Origin: Acidobacteriota bacterium
GTDB lineage: Bacteria; Acidobacteriota; Terriglobia; Bryobacterales; Bryobacteraceae
NCBI GenBank assembly: GCA_947470805.1
Contig: CANIVU010000011.1
Location: 62,001 to 126,000, forward strand
Length of the DNA: 64,000 nucleotides
Direction: 5' to 3'
This document shows positions 62,121 to 64,000 of this stretch, piece by piece. The translations under genes were made by a program, and so were the position numbers. The notes beneath the pieces are model-generated. The model saw only the letters and a list, made by a program, of their open reading frames with translations. It ran no database searches and had not been told where the DNA came from. Every line of letters starts with the position of its first letter. Position 1 is the first letter of the stretch.

Positions 62121-63033
62121 CGACTTTCAGAGTTTCCTTCAGGTAGCGGAGGCTGATGGCCGCGCTCTCCTTGGGCGGGCGCTGGGGGGAGGTGTCGAGC
62201 TCGGTGGTCAGCCAGCCCTTCCAGGCAATGTTGTCCAGGTGTTTCTTCAGGCTGGGGAAATCCACGCCGCCCGAGCCCAGCGGGAAGAAGGGCGGATTAG
62301 CCATCATATCGCCCGGGCGGTCGAGGCGCGTTTTGGCCCCAGCGTAGGTCTCCGGCTTGGTGTCCTTCAGGTGGTATTCAACAACGCGATGGTTGAGCTT
62401 GAACGCCAGCGCTACTGGGTCGATACCGGCCATGGTGGTGTGGCCGGTGTCGAGTACGAATGCCACTGTCTTCGGGTCGGTATGTGTCATCACGGAGTCG
62501 ATTTCGCGCTGGTTTTCGAACTGGCTCCACATGTGCGCGTGCGGCGCGAGCAGGATGCCCTCCGCCGCGGTTCGTTTTCCGAGTTGGTTGAAGGTCTCGG
62601 CGATGTGTTTGAGGTCTTCTTCCGTCGTGCCATTAGCCCGGCGGGGGCCGGAGTTGATCTTCAGATGTTTGCCGCCGAGCTGGCGGACGAAACGCGCGAG
62701 CTTGGTGTGTTCGTCCAGGATTTGAGCCCGCTTCTTCGGGTCTTCAAAGTGCATCTCCATGGGGCCGGAGTTGGAGACGGTAAGGATAAAGACGCCGATT
62801 TGCCGGGCTCGCGCGACCACGTCGGCCGGTTTGTCGATGTCGTCTTTCAGGAAGCTGAAGAACGTTTCAACGTGGCGGTAGCCAACTTCATGAGCCTCCC
62901 GCGAGGCAAGCCAGAAGTCCTTCTCCCAGCCGCCGCGGGTATTGTTGGTCACCGCGATCTGGTAGTGGGGTTTATCGGCGGCCAGGAGGGCGGGGAGGAA
63001 CGGAAGGGAGAGGGCAGCGCGGCGGGTCCACAT
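62113..63033 (-). CDS. Tat-exported TIM-barrel sugar isomerase/epimerase-like protein
   Basis: 306 residues from ATG 63033, giving [22 protein letters not shown], a signal with twin arginines; the frame's longest form from 63192 overlaps the permease gene and is not used. The domain shows [32 protein letters not shown] (metal His), FVLDTGHTT (Asp/His), YHLKDTKP and LTTELDTS (Glu). Probably periplasmic; perhaps acts on 3-keto-glycosides, unproved. Overlaps gluQ by 8 bases. Confidence 0.82.
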   Translation of the reverse strand: MWTRRAALSLPFLPALLAADKPHYQIAVTNNTRGGWEKDFWLASREAHEVGYRHVETFFSFLKDDIDKPADVVARARQIGVFILTVSNSGPMEMHFEDPKKRAQILDEHTKLARFVRQLGGKHLKINSGPRRANGTTEEDLKHIAETFNQLGKRTAAEGILLAPHAHMWSQFENQREIDSVMTHTDPKTVAFVLDTGHTTMAGIDPVALAFKLNHRVVEYHLKDTKPETYAGAKTRLDRPGDMMANPPFFPLGSGGVDFPSLKKHLDNIAWKGWLTTELDTSPQRPPKESAAISLRYLKETLKVDG

Positions 63034-63083
63034 GCATGGGAACATATCACAGCTGGAAAAACCAAATTGTGTGTGACACGGTT

Positions 63084-64000
63084 TTAGTCGTTCCGGAGGA
63101 CGTCGGCGGGGTTGAGGCGCGAAGCGCGGCGGGCCGGGAGCCACGCGGCCAAGAGAGAAATTCCGCTGAGTACCGCAATCGCCACAGCCCACGTTGTGAC
63201 GTCCGTCGGTTCAACCCCAAACAGGAAGGCCGCAAGCGAACGCTGCGCCGCCAGCGAGAGCACAAGCCCAAGGCAAATACCTGCAACGGCAAGCTTTACC
63301 GCCCCGATCAGCGTCTGGCGGGCGAGATCGGCTCCCGTCGCGCCAAGCGCCAGTCGCACGCCGAATTCGTTGCGGCGTTGCTCCACAATGTAGGTCATCA
63401 CCCCATAGACGCCGGCCAGGGCCAGCAGCACGGCGATGACGGAGAACACGCCCAACAAAACCGTCCGGAACCGCGGCAGCGAAATTGTGCCTGACACCAT
63501 TTCTTCCAGCGTTTCAAAGCGGAGCGCCACGTCGGGCCGGTCCCGGTGAATGAGTTGGCGGACGGGTTCAGAGAGCGTAGCCGGGGCGACCTTGGTACGG
63601 AAAACCACTTGCAGCTCATCGGCATACAACGGGTGCTGCTGGTAGGGCATGTAGAGCTCGGCGATGGGGGCAGCGTCGGGCGTGCTGCTGCGGACGTCGC
63701 CGACGACGCCCACGATGGTCATCCAGACCGGCTTGTCCAGCCCGCATTGGATGCGCTTGCCCAACGGGTCCTCTTTGGGAAAGTGCTGCCGGGCGAGTGC
63801 TTCGCTGACGATGGCCACCGCCGGCGCTTCGATGCTGTCGCGAACCGTGAAGTCGCGGCCGACGCGTAGCGGAATACTCAGCGTTTGGAAGTAGTTCGCG
63901 CCGGCCAGTCGGAAGCGGGATTGCGGGAGATCGGCGGCCCGGCTGGAGGCCCAGTCTTGTTTCCCTTCGATGATGAAGGACCCGCTGGAATTGTAGGTGC
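63084..64000 (-). CDS. FtsX-like permease, ADOP type (5' end beyond window)
   Basis: The frame is open from the right edge to TAA at 63084, giving the C-terminal 304 residues. A MacB-type periplasmic segment precedes ANYFQTLSIPLRVGRDF and VAIVSEALARQHFPKEDPLG, followed by membrane segments TVLLGVFSVIAVLLALAGVYGVM and a final helix region ending LPARRASRLNPADVLRND. This is the ABC transporter permease type (ADOP) abundant in Acidobacteria. The partner ATPase is not seen. Confidence 0.88.
   Translation of the reverse strand, partial: TYNSSGSFIIEGKQDWASSRAADLPQSRFRLAGANYFQTLSIPLRVGRDFTVRDSIEAPAVAIVSEALARQHFPKEDPLGKRIQCGLDKPVWMTIVGVVGDVRSSTPDAAPIAELYMPYQQHPLYADELQVVFRTKVAPATLSEPVRQLIHRDRPDVALRFETLEEMVSGTISLPRFRTVLLGVFSVIAVLLALAGVYGVMTYIVEQRRNEFGVRLALGATGADLARQTLIGAVKLAVAGICLGLVLSLAAQRSLAAFLFGVEPTDVTTWAVAIAVLSGISLLAAWLPARRASRLNPADVLRND

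Noticed and set aside
1-64000. CRISPR arrays, insertion sequences, tRNA genes, prophage
   Set aside because: No evenly spaced direct repeats, transposase, integrase, tRNA cloverleaf or phage structural gene was recognised.

Overview
The window looks like chromosomal DNA of a high-GC, Gram-negative soil bacterium, most likely an acidobacterium of the Solibacter/Bryobacter group. Three things point there: a secreted protein with the Solibacter-type TIGR03437 immunoglobulin-like domain (in the 31486 gene), an ADOP-type FtsX permease at the right edge, and many Tat-exported or signal-peptide enzymes for sugar and redox chemistry. The assignment rests on recognising families, not on a database search. 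I see no rRNA, tRNA, insertion sequence, integrase or CRISPR array.

Left part (1-22.7 kb). A wrecked higBA toxin-antitoxin locus (125-771) is followed by an amidohydrolase, an alpha/beta hydrolase and an Fpg/Nei DNA glycosylase. Next come class I ribonucleotide reductase nrdAB with a strong terminator, a SufU/NifU-like scaffold protein, a DipZ-like thioredoxin and a Nudix hydrolase. An OmpA/peptidoglycan-binding protein and a large protein with a hydrophobic C-terminus sit tail to tail and look like part of a toxin or secretion system. Two secreted proteins, a molybdopterin oxidoreductase, a lipoprotein plus GT-C membrane protein pair, a hybrid sensor kinase and a DksA-like protein complete the section.

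Middle (22.7-37.1 kb). A long minus-strand run holds a GMC oxidoreductase, its Tat-exported subunit 3, a glycosyltransferase-methyltransferase fusion, a zinc dehydrogenase, a TIM-barrel isomerase, a nucleotide-sugar epimerase and PgeF. It suggests oxidation and remodelling of sugars. The most striking locus follows on the plus strand: a multicopper oxidase with extra Ig and Fn3 domains, an MbnP copper protein, an MbnH-type peroxidase with an additional fused cytochrome c (three haems in all), and a LysR/NhaR regulator. It reads as a copper-handling or redox operon.

Right part (37.2-64 kb). Genes here are a DUF2934 protein coupled to an HtrA protease, yraN-galT-MFS, a LysR regulator divergent from leuABCD (LeuA lacks its leucine-binding domain), a GT-C membrane protein, and a two-component system divergent from a CpxP/Spy-like protein. 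A four-gene cassette of unknown function comes next, then a GH95 alpha-L-fucosidase, endonuclease IV and LeuRS. A decayed M43 metalloprotease copy lies beside its intact paralogue, followed by GluQ-RS, a Tat-exported TIM-barrel protein and the partial ADOP permease.

By eye, the plus strand is C-rich in some blocks and G-rich in others regardless of gene direction, with switches near 4, 22 and 59.4 kb.
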